Below, piece after piece: positions 46,901 through 55,249 of a DNA stretch of 64,000 nucleotides. The notes beneath the pieces are model-generated. The model made no database searches and had not been told where the DNA came from. It worked only from the letters and a program-made list of their open reading frames with translations. The stretch is from NCBI RefSeq assembly GCF_000820145.1, contig NZ_CDBW01000016.1:186001-250000 (forward strand). The letters run 5' to 3'. The position numbers and the translations under genes are program-made. Numbering within the stretch: position 1 is the first letter of the stretch; each line of letters begins with the position of its first letter. Source of the DNA: Aeromonas sobria (lineage in GTDB: Bacteria > Pseudomonadota > Gammaproteobacteria > Enterobacterales > Aeromonadaceae).

Positions 46901-47731
46901 GCAGCCCTGCATCTGGGCGGCAATCCGGCTGTTGAGGTCGCGCAAGTCCTGCATCAGCTGCTGTTGCTGCTGCTCGTGCTTGAGGGTGGTGGAGAGGCTC
47001 ACCTGCTGGCTCACCCACTGTTCGCGGGTGGCCTCATCCATCAGCGCCACGTCGCCGAGGCGCTGGGCAATGGTGGCCAGTTTTTGCTGCTCTTCGCGCG
47101 CCCGCTCATGGGTCTGGATGGAGATGGCAGAGTAGAGTTCGGTGCCGGTCATCCGTTCGAGCAGGGCGGAGCGCTCGTTGGCATCCGATTTGAGGAAGGC
47201 GGCGAACTCCCCCTGCGGCAGGATCACCGCGCGGCGGAACTGCTCCCAGGAGAGACCCACCAGCTCGTCGATGCGATCCTGCAGCTCCCGCTTGCTGCCG
47301 GAGAAAACCTGCCCTGACTCCACATCGGTCAGGGTTCGCTCCTGCGCCTGAAAACGCCCCTCCGAGCGGTTTCGCGCCCGGCGCACCGCCCAGCGGGCCA
47401 GCCAGATGCGGCCATCGCAGCCACGAAACTGCACCTCGGCAAAGCCGCTGGCGTGACCTCGACTGAGGATGCCGCGCACGTCGTTGGCCTTGAGTTTCTC
47501 CTCATCATCCATGCGGCCCACTTCGGCCACATTCTTGCGATTGGCGATAAAGCGCGGCATCTCGTCGTAGAGGGCCAGACAAATGGCGTCGAGCAATGTG
47601 CTCTTGCCCGCACCGGTATTGCCGGTGATGGCAAACAGGCCTGCAGCGCCGAGCGCCCCCTGGGTAAAGTCGATGCTGAAGGGGTCGGTCAGACTGGCCA
47701 GATTCTCACCTGACAGAGACAAGATTTTCAT
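43979..47731 (-). CDS. sbcC: Exonuclease subunit SbcC
   Basis: 1250-aa SMC-like ATPase, longer than E. coli SbcC (about 1048 aa), mostly through an extended Gln-rich coiled coil. Walker A GNTGAGKST is at residues 37-45. The zinc-hook CPLC is at residues 614-617, in the middle of the coiled coil as expected. The C-terminal signature LSGGESFLVSLALALALS and Walker B SLFIDEGFGTLD complete the ATPase. With SbcD it cleaves hairpins and protein-blocked DNA ends. It overlaps sbcD by four bases (ATGA). Confidence 0.96.
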   Translation of the reverse strand: MKILSLSGENLASLTDPFSIDFTQGALGAAGLFAITGNTGAGKSTLLDAICLALYDEMPRFIANRKNVAEVGRMDDEEKLKANDVRGILSRGHASGFAEVQFRGCDGRIWLARWAVRRARNRSEGRFQAQERTLTDVESGQVFSGSKRELQDRIDELVGLSWEQFRRAVILPQGEFAAFLKSDANERSALLERMTGTELYSAISIQTHERAREEQQKLATIAQRLGDVALMDEATREQWVSQQVSLSTTLKHEQQQQQLMQDLRDLNSRIAAQMQGCAEGQAALDAALQAHGAAASERDEFARAEQAQVARADHDELARLTLEVQQQEKVIAELGPELAKLEEQTQQSALTEQQLLAEKIAAEREWGALQPELKRAQELDTRIREKVQQLQKIQQEGAQEREVQLTLEQGWHEQSKQVELLKQQHQKWGLWLEEHKGLAPVARQWQPLLTAVQDWAKDADKLQQLLTLRDHQLRALQQLQRQLEQGQQKRDYWQQEQARLQQQQNELQEQQWESRLATAQEQWQQQTEQLGQLRQLLELADYGRNHGEQHGRLQQEIAQLEQALSKLATLSEELAPARERLALQRDEARHALEQSRAIASFEQYRHILSDDEPCPLCGAKEHPYSQSQPQVAGILGQLAERARSLELEWERLNHQYIQCESERQELARQLAVRQQHLPELEARAEQLTQRWQQLGGDTLLGHPLPLRQSPIEWNELMSTLLGRGQALEQGLAQSQQQLRQAQLGQQQLQGVRQQLSQLAAQHQQFDQQWQEADRQRITLEGEVKAMGEQETTLRQRLEQGAHRLDEQMGGQPWRQWLGSQQWHEWQRTCEAWLHGQSEWERLASEIASLTPALSAQEARLQTQRELLHKLERDYKEHDQQRQGLLTSRSGCLGGEEIPLVESRWQQRLQQLASELDLMQSGARVVRERQTELKTRLTHVEQEKQTSSRRKREVLGRWAAHASTLGINEYDLRRLLAISPDELKARRTALQGLEDALGEARTRLAERQRALAMEESKRDRYREHHPELAALPDTELSEQLAALDARCRALEEQLFECKSKLAQAEAAALKAGSLQQELAAQQAVADHWQQLCDLIGQANGAKFRTFAQSLTLERLLLEANAQLAELSPRYRLERVPGTDLALQVVDLDMGDEVRSVDSLSGGESFLVSLALALALSSLSSRQTQVESLFIDEGFGTLDPDSLDLALSSLDSLQAAGRQIGVISHVQTLVERIGVQIRVEALGGGESQVRVP

Positions 47732-48954
47732 TGGTTTGACTCCTTCACCTGCTCCAGGATCTCTTCAAACGAGGCAATCAGCCCAGCCTCGGGCTCCCCC
47801 TCGAACTGGCGCTGATAGCAGAGGCGAAACACCTCGGTGGGGGAGAGTTCATCGAGCCTGCGTTGCTCGCGGCCATCGGCCAGCCCTTCCCCCGAGCCCT
47901 GATACTGGGTGCTGATGCGGGCGAGGCGCAGCGGTTTGTCTGCAATGGCCGCCAGGATGCGCTCGCGGATGCGGGCCTCGGGCTTGGGCAGCAGCAGCCG
48001 CACTTCGAGGAAGGGTTGTGCCTCTTGTGGACAAGCAGGCAGCTCGAGCGATGCGATGGCGTTGAGCGCATCGTCGAGGGTGCTCTGGGGTAGGCGGATC
48101 ATCTCCACCGCGCGTGGCACTGGAATGGATGCCACCGTGGTGAGCTTGCCCCCTGCAAAGGTCACTTCCAGCACCTGATGGTTGTAGTTCGCTTCGGCCA
48201 GCGACAGCGGCAGCGGCGAGCCGCTGTAGTGCACCCCCTCGGCCGGACTCTGGGCCAGATGGAGGTGACCGAGCGCCGTGTAGTCAGCCGCGGCGAAGAG
48301 ATCAGCAGGCAGGGCGTGCTGGTTGCCACCGAGCACCCGCCGCTCCGACAGCTCCGAGAGCTGGCCTGCCGCCAGATAGGCGTGGCCCATGGCGATCAGT
48401 GGCAGATCTTGCCCGCAGCGGGCGCGCCCTTCGGCCAAGACTTCGGCATAGACCTGCCGTACCCCTTCGATCAGCCTGTCCTGCCCCTCTGCCAACGGCT
48501 CCACCCGCAAGTCGCTGCTGCGCAGGAACGGCACGGCGGCGCACCAGGCGGCCAGCTTGCCTTCTTTGTCTTGCAGCGGTACCAGCAGGCGGTCGGTCTC
48601 GAGGTTGCCCTTGCTGTCGCGGCTGATGCTGCCCACCAGATGCAGGTCAAAGGCGCGCAGCAGCTCGTGGGGGGCATCGAGCTTGGAGGGGGAGTCGTGG
48701 TTGCCGCCGATCAGCACCATGTTGAGGTGGGGCATCTCGGCGCGCAGTCTGGCCAGAAAACGGTAGAGCTGTTGCCAGGCGCTGGCGGGGGGATTGGCGG
48801 TATCAAACAGATCGCCCGCCACCAGCAGGGCGTCGATCTCGCGCGCCTTGAGGGTGTCGCTCAGCCAGTCGAGAAAGGCATCGTGTTCAAAACGGCGGTC
48901 GTGACCATGGAGTTGATGGCCAAGGTGCCAGTCGGCGGTATGGAGGATTTTCAT
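47728..48954 (-). CDS. sbcD: Exonuclease subunit SbcD
   Basis: 408-aa Mre11-type nuclease. Metallophosphoesterase motifs are visible: HTADWHLGH (residues 5-13), LLVAGDLFDTANPP, LIGGNHDSPSKL, MGHAY and ALGHLHLAQ. ATG at 48954 gives the family start MKILHTADWHLG; the frame goes on to 48993 without a family match. It is translated just before sbcC and forms the SbcCD complex. Confidence 0.96.
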   Translation of the reverse strand: MKILHTADWHLGHQLHGHDRRFEHDAFLDWLSDTLKAREIDALLVAGDLFDTANPPASAWQQLYRFLARLRAEMPHLNMVLIGGNHDSPSKLDAPHELLRAFDLHLVGSISRDSKGNLETDRLLVPLQDKEGKLAAWCAAVPFLRSSDLRVEPLAEGQDRLIEGVRQVYAEVLAEGRARCGQDLPLIAMGHAYLAAGQLSELSERRVLGGNQHALPADLFAAADYTALGHLHLAQSPAEGVHYSGSPLPLSLAEANYNHQVLEVTFAGGKLTTVASIPVPRAVEMIRLPQSTLDDALNAIASLELPACPQEAQPFLEVRLLLPKPEARIRERILAAIADKPLRLARISTQYQGSGEGLADGREQRRLDELSPTEVFRLCYQRQFEGEPEAGLIASFEEILEQVKESNQ

Positions 48955-49057
48955 TGGAAAGCTGCTCGGTTGCAGGGACGGTGCCAGTGGCACCCGATGG
49001 AGACAAGATGAGGATGTCCCGTGCTTTTTTCAAGTAAAACAGGGGGCTGGCATCGAT

Positions 49058-49486
49058 TCAGGCTGGTTCGCAGCACATCCTGTATTGGGGGTGGCCGGTG
49101 AGGGGATCGGACTCCTCGGCCTCGATAACGAAGCCGTGGCGGCGATAGAAACGCACCGCCTGATCGTTCTCGACAAAGACCCGGGCGTGGAGCGACGCCC
49201 CCTGACGCTTGGCCTCTTGCAGCAGGGCATGGCCGACGCCACGACCCTGGCGATCGGGGCGCACGAACAGGGCTGCGAGGTAGTTGTCCACCAGCGCCAT
49301 GAAACCGAGCAGGTCGCCGCGCTCCTCGAATACCCAGATGGCAGCGCGATCAAGGTAGCGAATGCGCAGATCCTCCTGAGCCCGCCACCAGCAGGAGGCA
49401 TCGACGAAATCGTGGGCCTGCAGGGAGGCCAGCAACCAGATTTCGACGATCTCTTCCATGTCTTCCGGGCGACTGGGCCGTAACAT
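49058..49486 (-). CDS. GNAT-family N-acetyltransferase
   Basis: 142 aa. The acetyl-CoA-binding motif A is ALFVRPDRQGRGVGHALLQEA, and the following NDQAVRFYRRHGF is the motif B region. It resembles the YiaC-type small acetyltransferases; the substrate cannot be told from sequence. ATG at 49486 has AAGGA 7 bases upstream; the frame open to 49513 is less likely. It stands alone between sbcD and rdgC. Confidence 0.85.
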   Translation of the reverse strand: MLRPSRPEDMEEIVEIWLLASLQAHDFVDASCWWRAQEDLRIRYLDRAAIWVFEERGDLLGFMALVDNYLAALFVRPDRQGRGVGHALLQEAKRQGASLHARVFVENDQAVRFYRRHGFVIEAEESDPLTGHPQYRMCCEPA

Positions 49487-49666
49487 AATTTCATCCTTGT
49501 TAACAACTTGCACAACTCGCAGTCTAGGGGAACTTGGTGACCGCTCAGGTGATATAAATGAGACCCTGTGAGGTCGATCGCCCTTTATTTAGCGAGAATG
49601 ATTGGCTGATCACAAAGCGCCTCTCTAGTACAATGCCCGCCGGACAATCTAGAGACCGAGGACGCC

Positions 49667-50578
49667 ATGTGGTTTAAAAACCTGCAGATTTATCGCTTTA
49701 CCCGCCCCTTTGACCTGACCGTGGATCAGCTGGAAACCCAGCTGGAAGCCTGTGCCTTCACCCCTTGCGGCAGTCAGGACATCTCCCGTTTCGGGTGGGT
49801 CAAGCCCCTTGGCAAATTCGGCTCAACCCTGACCCACTCTGCCTCCGGCCACATACTGCTCTGCGCCCGCAAAGAGGAGAAGATGCTGCCCGGTACCGTG
49901 GTCAAGGAGATGCTGGCCGAGAAGGTAGAGGCGATCGAGTTCGAACAGGGACGCGCCCTCAAGAAGAAAGAGAAGGAAGCGCTCAAGGAGGAGATCCTCC
50001 ACACCTTGCTGCCCCGTGCCTTCAGTCGTACTAGCCAGACCTTCGCTTGGATCAATCCGGCCGACAATTTGATGGTGGTAGATGCAGGTTCTGCCAAGAA
50101 GGCAGATGATCTGCTGGCGCTGCTGCGCAAATCCATCGGCTCCCTGCCGGTGGTACCGGTGGCCCTCAAGAACCCGCCCGAGATCACCATGACCGAGTGG
50201 CTGAACGAGGGTAACCTGCCATCTACTTTCACGCTGGAAGACGAAGCCGAGCTGCGCAGTGCCATGGAGCACGGCGGCATCATTCGTTGCAAGCAGCAGG
50301 ATCTGATGAGTGAAGAGATCAAAAACCACCTGGCCAACGACAAATTGGTGACCAAGCTGGCCCTCAACTGGGGCGAGACCATCAGCTTTGTGCTGGGGGA
50401 TGATCTCTCCATCAAGCGCCTGAAATTCAGCGAAGAGCTGCGCGAGCAGAACGACGATGTCACCAGCGAAGATCCGGCCGCCCGTCTGGATGCGGACTTC
50501 GCGCTGGTCACCTCCGAGCTGGCCCAGTTTATCCCGGCGCTGTTTGCCGTGTTGGGTGGCGAAGAGCAGTCCATCTAA
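49667..50578 (+). CDS. rdgC: Recombination-associated protein RdgC
   Basis: 303-aa nucleoid-associated ring protein that binds double-stranded DNA and restrains RecA. The family N-terminus MWFKNLQIYRFTRPF and the C-terminal LDADFALVTSELAQFIPALFAVLGGE are typical; length equals E. coli RdgC. It is near sbcDC, so this stretch groups two recombination functions. A GAGACCGAGG element precedes the ATG and a TTCG-loop terminator follows. Confidence 0.96.
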   Translation: MWFKNLQIYRFTRPFDLTVDQLETQLEACAFTPCGSQDISRFGWVKPLGKFGSTLTHSASGHILLCARKEEKMLPGTVVKEMLAEKVEAIEFEQGRALKKKEKEALKEEILHTLLPRAFSRTSQTFAWINPADNLMVVDAGSAKKADDLLALLRKSIGSLPVVPVALKNPPEITMTEWLNEGNLPSTFTLEDEAELRSAMEHGGIIRCKQQDLMSEEIKNHLANDKLVTKLALNWGETISFVLGDDLSIKRLKFSEELREQNDDVTSEDPAARLDADFALVTSELAQFIPALFAVLGGEEQSI

Positions 50579-50616
50579 CCGGACTGGCGGCTGTTTAGCC
50601 TCAGCTATCCCATTGT

Positions 50617-50642
50617 AAAAACCGCCTTCGGGCGGTTTTTTT
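50617..50642 (+). terminator. Terminator of rdgC
   Basis: AAAAACCGCC (50617-50626) pairs with GGCGGTTTTT (50631-50640), stable TTCG loop, and the T-run continues to 50642. Confidence 0.93.
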
Positions 50643-50769
50643 ATGTCTATGGCGGATAACCATTATTGATAAATGACTAAGATATTGATCTTGTTCATTA
50701 ACTTGAGCAACTGGCGTCAATCGTGACATAGTCCCTCTTCATGGTCATAAAACAGACAAGGAGAGTGTC

Positions 50770-52551
50770 ATGTTGCTCAAACCTCTGGGGCTGGCTGTCG
50801 CCCTTACCCTGCTGGCCGGTTGTGCCAGTGACAACGGCTTTCACTACGCCCCGCCACCCCAGGCCCTGATCGCGCCCGAAGCCGCCAGTGGCTGGACCGA
50901 CAAACAGGGCTGGCAGGGTCATGATTTCATGGTGGCGGCGGCCAACCCGCTGGCGGTGGATGCGGGCTACCAGATCATCAAGGCGGGTGGCAGTGCCGTC
51001 GATGCCGCCATTGCGGTGCAGCTGGTATTGACGTTGGTAGAACCGCAATCCTCCGGGATCGGTGGCGGTTCACTGCTGCTGGTGTGGGATGGCCGCAAGG
51101 TGAGCGCGGTGGATGGCCGCGAGACGGCGCCGGCCGCCGCTAACGACCAGCTGTTTATGCAAGATGGCAAGCCGCTGGCGTTTTATGACGGGGTGGTGGG
51201 TGGCCGCTCGGTCGGCGTTCCCGGCACCCTGCGCGCCCTGGCGCTGGCCCATCAGCGTTATGGCAAGCTGCCCTGGGCTGCGCTGTTTCAGCCCGCCATC
51301 ACCCTGGCAGAACAAGGATTTGTGATAAGTCCCCGGCTGGCCACATTGCTGGCCAAGGATCCCTATCTGGCTCGTGACCCGGATGCGCGCGCCTATTTCT
51401 ATCAGGCTGATGGCAGCCCCAAAACGGCAGGCACCCGGCTGACCAACCCGGCGCTGGCCAAGGTGTTGCGCACTCTGGCCACAGAGGGGGCGGATGCCTT
51501 CTATCAGGGGCCGCTGGCGGATGCCATGGTGGCCAAGGTGCGTCAGCATCCCACCAATCCCGGGGTACTGGCAGCCACCGATCTGGCCAGCTATCAGGCC
51601 AAACTGCGGGACGGCCTCTGCTTTGACTATCGCCAGAGCGAGATCTGCGGTTTCCCAACCCCTTCATCCGGCACCCTGGCACTCGGCCAGATCTTCGGCA
51701 TGCTGGAGAGCCGCGATATGGCGGCCCTCAAGCCGATCACCACCAAGGAGGGGGGACTGGCAGCCTCCAGTGAGGCTATCCACCTCTACAGCGAAGCGGC
51801 GCGTCTGGCCTTCGCCGATCGCAACCAGTACGTCGCCGACAGCGATATGGTCAGCGTGCCGGTGAAGGGGCTGCTGGATAAGGGCTATCTGGCCGAGCGC
51901 GGCAAGCTTATCAGTAAGCACTCCATGGGGATTGCCAAGCCCGGTACGCCGCCACTGGCGCTGGCGCGCGGAAAGGATGCGACCCCGGAACTCCCCTCCA
52001 CCAGCCATGTCTCGATCGTCGACAAGGCGGGGATGGCTATCTCCATGACCAGCTCCATCGAGGATGGTTTTGGTTCACGCCAGATGGTCAACGGTTACCT
52101 GCTCAATAACCAGCTCACCGATTTTTCCTTCACCTCGGTGGACGCTGCCGGTCTGCCGGTGGCAAACCGGGTAGAGCCGGGCAAGCGGCCCCGCTCCTCC
52201 ATGTCGCCGCTGCTGGTGTTTGACAAGCCAAGCGGCGAGCTGACCATGACGCTGGGCTCGCCGGGGGGCTCCGCCATCATCAACTACGTGGGCAAGACCC
52301 TGCTCGGCACTCAAGATTGGGGCTTGAACCTGCAACAGGCTATCAACCTGCCCAACTTCGGCAGTCGCAACGGCCCCACCGAGCTGGAGGCGGGACTCAC
52401 TCCCATGTCGGTGGTCGAGGGATTGAAGGCCAGGGGGCACGAGGTGGTGCTGAACGAGCAGACCTCCGGCTTGCAGGGGGTTGAGCGCAACGCTGGTGGC
52501 TGGTTTGGCGCAGCGGATCCGCGTCGGGAAGGGATTGCCAAGGGGGAGTGA
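50770..52551 (+). CDS. ggt: Gamma-glutamyltransferase, predicted lipoprotein
   Basis: 593-aa N-terminal nucleophile hydrolase that splits glutathione and other gamma-glutamyl compounds. The expected autoprocessing site gives Thr411 (in STSHVSIVD) as the new N-terminus and nucleophile of the small subunit. Arg117 in DGRETAP and the GSPGGSAIINYV loop bind substrate. Unlike periplasmic E. coli Ggt, this one has a lipobox LLAGC with Cys18, so it should be anchored in a membrane. AAGGAGAGTGTC precedes the ATG. Confidence 0.94.
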   Translation: MLLKPLGLAVALTLLAGCASDNGFHYAPPPQALIAPEAASGWTDKQGWQGHDFMVAAANPLAVDAGYQIIKAGGSAVDAAIAVQLVLTLVEPQSSGIGGGSLLLVWDGRKVSAVDGRETAPAAANDQLFMQDGKPLAFYDGVVGGRSVGVPGTLRALALAHQRYGKLPWAALFQPAITLAEQGFVISPRLATLLAKDPYLARDPDARAYFYQADGSPKTAGTRLTNPALAKVLRTLATEGADAFYQGPLADAMVAKVRQHPTNPGVLAATDLASYQAKLRDGLCFDYRQSEICGFPTPSSGTLALGQIFGMLESRDMAALKPITTKEGGLAASSEAIHLYSEAARLAFADRNQYVADSDMVSVPVKGLLDKGYLAERGKLISKHSMGIAKPGTPPLALARGKDATPELPSTSHVSIVDKAGMAISMTSSIEDGFGSRQMVNGYLLNNQLTDFSFTSVDAAGLPVANRVEPGKRPRSSMSPLLVFDKPSGELTMTLGSPGGSAIINYVGKTLLGTQDWGLNLQQAINLPNFGSRNGPTELEAGLTPMSVVEGLKARGHEVVLNEQTSGLQGVERNAGGWFGAADPRREGIAKGE

Positions 52552-52560
52552 GGTTCCCAT

Positions 52561-52595
52561 AACAACAAGGCCAGCATGATGCTGGCCTTGTTGTT
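52561..52595 (+). terminator. Terminator of ggt
   Basis: AACAACAAGGCCAGCAT (52561-52577) and ATGCTGGCCTTGTTGTT (52579-52595) form a long near-perfect stem with a minimal loop, 10 bp after the ggt stop. The T content of the right arm is moderate. Confidence 0.8.
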
Positions 52596-52605
52596 GATGG
52601 TGCTC

Positions 52606-52685
52606 TTACTGGATGCCCAGCAGCGTCACGTCAAAGATCAGCACAGGCGCTCAGTGGGATATTGCCACTGGAGCGTCCTGCGCGG
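52606..52685 (-). pseudogene. Decayed tandem copy of the 3' end of the FKBP gene
   Basis: The 80 bases after the FKBP stop repeat the last codons of that gene: TTACTGGAT...ACGTCAAAGATCAGCACAG occurs at 52606 and again at 52686, including the stop codon and the LIFDV region, and similarity continues as far as GGGAT(A/T)TTGCCA. One extra base and several substitutions break the frame. This is a remnant of a tandem gene duplication or a 3'-end slippage. It leaves no functional product. Confidence 0.8.
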
Positions 52686-53156
52686 TTACTGGATCCCTAA
52701 CAGCTCTACGTCAAAGATCAGCACAGATCCCGGCGGGATTTTGCCAGCGGCGCGGTCGCCGTAGGCGAGGTCGGCGGGGATGTAGAAACGGGTCTTCTCA
52801 CCTTCCACCATCAGCTGTACCCCTTCGGTCCAGCCCTTGATCACCTGATTGAGGCCAAACTCAATGGGCTCGCCACGGGCGACCGAGCTGTCAAAGACGG
52901 TGCCGTCCAGCAGCTTGCCCTCGTAGTGCACCTTGACCTTGCTGGTGGCGGTGGGGTGAACGGTGCCGGTACCCGGGATCAGCACTTCGTACTGCAGGCC
53001 GGAGGCAGTGGTGGTCACCAGCGGTTTCTCCTTGTTGCTGGCGAGGAACTCGGCGCCAATCCGCACGTTGTCGGCCGCCAGCTTTTTGTTGTTGCTGCTG
53101 GAGTAGAAGTAGTAGGCCGCACCGGCAATGAGCAGCGCGATCAGTATGAATTTCAT
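52686..53156 (-). CDS. FKBP-type peptidyl-prolyl cis-trans isomerase, membrane-anchored
   Basis: 156 aa. Residues 1-20 ([19 protein letters not shown]) form a membrane anchor or uncleaved signal. The FKBP domain spans about 50-156, with [30 protein letters not shown] and the C-terminal [16 protein letters not shown]. It should catalyse proline isomerisation in periplasmic protein folding. ATG at 53156 has AGGAAAAACCG upstream; the frame open to 53261 lacks support. A broken copy of the gene end follows directly (52606-52685). Confidence 0.92.
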   Translation of the reverse strand: MKFILIALLIAGAAYYFYSSSNNKKLAADNVRIGAEFLASNKEKPLVTTTASGLQYEVLIPGTGTVHPTATSKVKVHYEGKLLDGTVFDSSVARGEPIEFGLNQVIKGWTEGVQLMVEGEKTRFYIPADLAYGDRAAGKIPPGSVLIFDVELLGIQ

Positions 53157-53287
53157 CGGTTTTTCCTGTTCCATGAAATGTAAAAAGTGCAATGAAGGCG
53201 CCATCTTATCGCGCACCGCCCCTGATGGCGAGCCACAGGGCGGGAGGATGTGACCGGGCAAGCAAAGCAGGGTGACGCAGACGTAAA

Positions 53288-53314
53288 AAGGGGCGAGTCG
53301 GTGACTCGCCCCTT
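53288..53314 (-). terminator. Terminator of the Na+/phosphate symporter gene
   Basis: AAGGGGCGAGTC (53288-53299) pairs with GACTCGCCCCTT (53303-53314), loop GGT. On the minus strand the stem is followed by T residues. Confidence 0.88.
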
Positions 53315-53330
53315 GTCATGGCGCCAGCGC

Positions 53331-54479
53331 TTACTTGGCGGCCACCATCATCAGGGCGGGCAGGGCGAAGAAGAGACCCGCCACATAACCCAGTGCCAGC
53401 AGCTTGTTCTCGCTGCCTACCCGGGCCAGCCCCTCGGCGGCGCGCACCGGCAGGTCACGCAGCAAGGGGATGCCATAGATGAGCACCACGGCGAAGACGT
53501 TGAACAGCACGTGTACCAGCGCTATGGTCAGGGCCAGCTGGGCTCCGGCTCCACTGATGGCGGTGGCAGCCAGCAGGGCGGTGATGGTGGTGCCGATATT
53601 GGCCCCCAAAGTGAAGGGGTAGAGCTGGCGGGTGCTGAACACGCCGCCGCCAGCCAGCGGGATCATCAGGCTGGTGGTGGTGGAGGAGGACTGCACCATG
53701 ATGGTCACCAGCGCACCCGAGGTGATGCCAGTCAGCGGGCCACGGCCCAGCGCCTTGTGCAACAGCTCTTTGGCACGGCCAACCAGCACTTGCTGCAGCA
53801 CTTTGCCGAGCCAAGTGACGCAGGCGAGGATCAGCAGGATACCGATGACGATGGTGGCGATGGCGGCACTCTTGCCCGGCAGGAAGGCGACGGCGCTGTC
53901 GATCAGCTGCTGGGCCGGTGCGGTCAGCGGCTTCATGAAATCCATCCCCTTCATCGACATGTTGGCGGAGCCTACCAGCAGGTTGGCCAGCCACTCGGCG
54001 CTGCGTTGCAGCAGACCGAACATCAGCTCCAGCGGCAGGAAGATGAACACCGCCAGCAGGTTGAAGAAATCGTGTACGGTGGCGGCGGCGAAGGCGCGGC
54101 GGAACTCGTCGCGATCCCGGATATGACCCATGGAGACGATAGTGTTGGTGATGGTGGTTCCGAGGTTGGCACCCATCACCATGGGGATGGCCATGCCGAT
54201 GGGCAGGCCGCCGGCCACCAGACCGACGATCACCGAGGTGACGGTGCTGGAGGATTGCACCAGCGCGGTGGCCAGAATGCCGAGCAGCAGGGCGACAAAG
54301 GGGTTGTTGGCAAAGGCGAAGATCTGGGCTGCGCCCTCGGCGCCGCCGGAGAAATTTTTGAAACCGTGGGAGATGGCGCCCACGGCTACCAGGATCAGGT
54401 AGACCAGTACGATGACACTCATCCAGTTGAACAGGGCGCGGGTCGCGGGCGGCTGTGACAAAGCGTGATGGTGTTGCAT
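53331..54479 (-). CDS. nptA: Na+/phosphate symporter, NptA family
   Basis: 382-aa membrane protein with two inverted PNaS repeats, each with the signature VQSSS (ALVQSSSTVTS and IMVQSSSTTTS) followed by GANLGTTIT and GANIGTTIT. Length and sequence agree with Vibrio cholerae NptA, which takes up phosphate with sodium. ATG at 54479 has AGAGG upstream; the frame continues to 54530 without support. Pho-box-like repeats directly upstream (54545-54592) suggest PhoB control. Confidence 0.92.
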   Translation of the reverse strand: MQHHHALSQPPATRALFNWMSVIVLVYLILVAVGAISHGFKNFSGGAEGAAQIFAFANNPFVALLLGILATALVQSSSTVTSVIVGLVAGGLPIGMAIPMVMGANLGTTITNTIVSMGHIRDRDEFRRAFAAATVHDFFNLLAVFIFLPLELMFGLLQRSAEWLANLLVGSANMSMKGMDFMKPLTAPAQQLIDSAVAFLPGKSAAIATIVIGILLILACVTWLGKVLQQVLVGRAKELLHKALGRGPLTGITSGALVTIMVQSSSTTTSLMIPLAGGGVFSTRQLYPFTLGANIGTTITALLAATAISGAGAQLALTIALVHVLFNVFAVVLIYGIPLLRDLPVRAAEGLARVGSENKLLALGYVAGLFFALPALMMVAAK

Positions 54480-54544
54480 AAAGCCTCTTGGGACGGTCGT
54501 TCCGTCTTGGGTAGTTGATGACCCGCGCATTTAAGCAGTGGTAA

Positions 54545-54592
54545 ATGACAGAAATATGACAAAGTGACACTTTTATGATGGTTTTATGACTG
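54545..54592 (-). promoter_or_regulatory. Tandem Pho boxes upstream of nptA
   Basis: On the minus strand TTGTCAT-ATTT-CTGTCAT (54562-54545) is nearly the consensus PhoB box: two CTGTCAT repeats with a 4-base AT spacer. Further upstream CAGTCAT-AAAA-CCATCAT-AAAA-GTGTCAC (54592-54564) gives a second, weaker set, also in 11-bp steps. A -10-like TTAAAT follows 10 bases after the first box. The remaining bases of the 54480-54747 gap hold nothing else clear. Confidence 0.7.
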
Positions 54593-54747
54593 GGGAGGGG
54601 GGCTTTTTCGGTAACTTCTTCGACAAGGTGTGACGGATATGGACGATTATCCGGTCGCCCGGGGGCTATCGGCACAATAAGGCTTGTGATCCCGGTACGG
54701 GACGCTATGCTGCGGCGTTTCTTTTGAGTCGTGGAGTAATAAGCGTG

Positions 54748-55131
54748 ATGCGAGCATTGGTTCTCTCTCTTTCCCTCGGGTTGTTGTCGGTCGGTGTGCA
54801 GGCCAAGTCAGTGCTGCAGCCGGATTGTAATCTGGACAAAGCGCTGAAGAACGAGGCGATGGGTGCCTCCGTTGGCGTCAAGGGGCGTTGTGATACCGAG
54901 ATGCTGATGCGTCAGCAGAAAGAGAAGGCGAAGGATGAGCTGAAAAATGGCACCGCCGATTTGCGTGACAAGGCAAACGACAGCGTGCAAGGTGCCCGTG
55001 ATGACGTTAAATCGACCCAGCGCCAGGCCGACAAGGCCCAAGATCAGCTCAAGCAAGTGAACAAGGATGTTAAAGCGGTTGCCAATGATCCGCTCAAGGC
55101 GGCAGCAACTGCGGTGATCAACAAGAGTTGA
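54748..55131 (+). CDS. Exported Lys/Asp/Gln-rich helical protein of unknown function
   Basis: 127 aa. A Sec signal peptide (MRALVLSLSLGLLSVGVQA, cleavage after residue 19) is followed by two cysteines (PDCNLD and GRCDTE) that may form a disulfide, and then a long polar amphipathic helix rich in Lys, Asp and Gln (about 55-115), like a coiled coil. ATG at 54748 follows GGAGTAATAAGCGTG; an upstream in-frame ATG at 54724 is less likely. No family is recognised; a periplasmic or envelope role is inferred only from the signal. Confidence 0.72.
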   Translation: MRALVLSLSLGLLSVGVQAKSVLQPDCNLDKALKNEAMGASVGVKGRCDTEMLMRQQKEKAKDELKNGTADLRDKANDSVQGARDDVKSTQRQADKAQDQLKQVNKDVKAVANDPLKAAATAVINKS

Positions 55132-55199
55132 TCACACTCTCCTCTTACGCTTTTTAGCGAGTAAGGGCAGTCACTCGGTGAGATAGCGCCGGTGAAATA

Positions 55200-55229
55200 A
55201 CAGAAGGGGAGCCATGGCTCCCCTTCTGT
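55200..55229 (-). terminator. Perfect 30-bp palindrome, probable terminator of puuP
   Basis: The 15-base arm ACAGAAGGGGAGCCA is followed by its exact reverse complement. On the minus strand TTATTTC follows. It lies between the convergent exported-protein gene and puuP and may serve both. Confidence 0.75.
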
Positions 55230-55249
55230 GTATCCGTTATCGCTCAGGA

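Noticed and set aside
44474..47317. 947-codon plus-strand frame opposite sbcC
   Set aside because: Leu/Gln-rich product is the antisense of the SbcC coiled coil; SbcC has all catalytic motifs.
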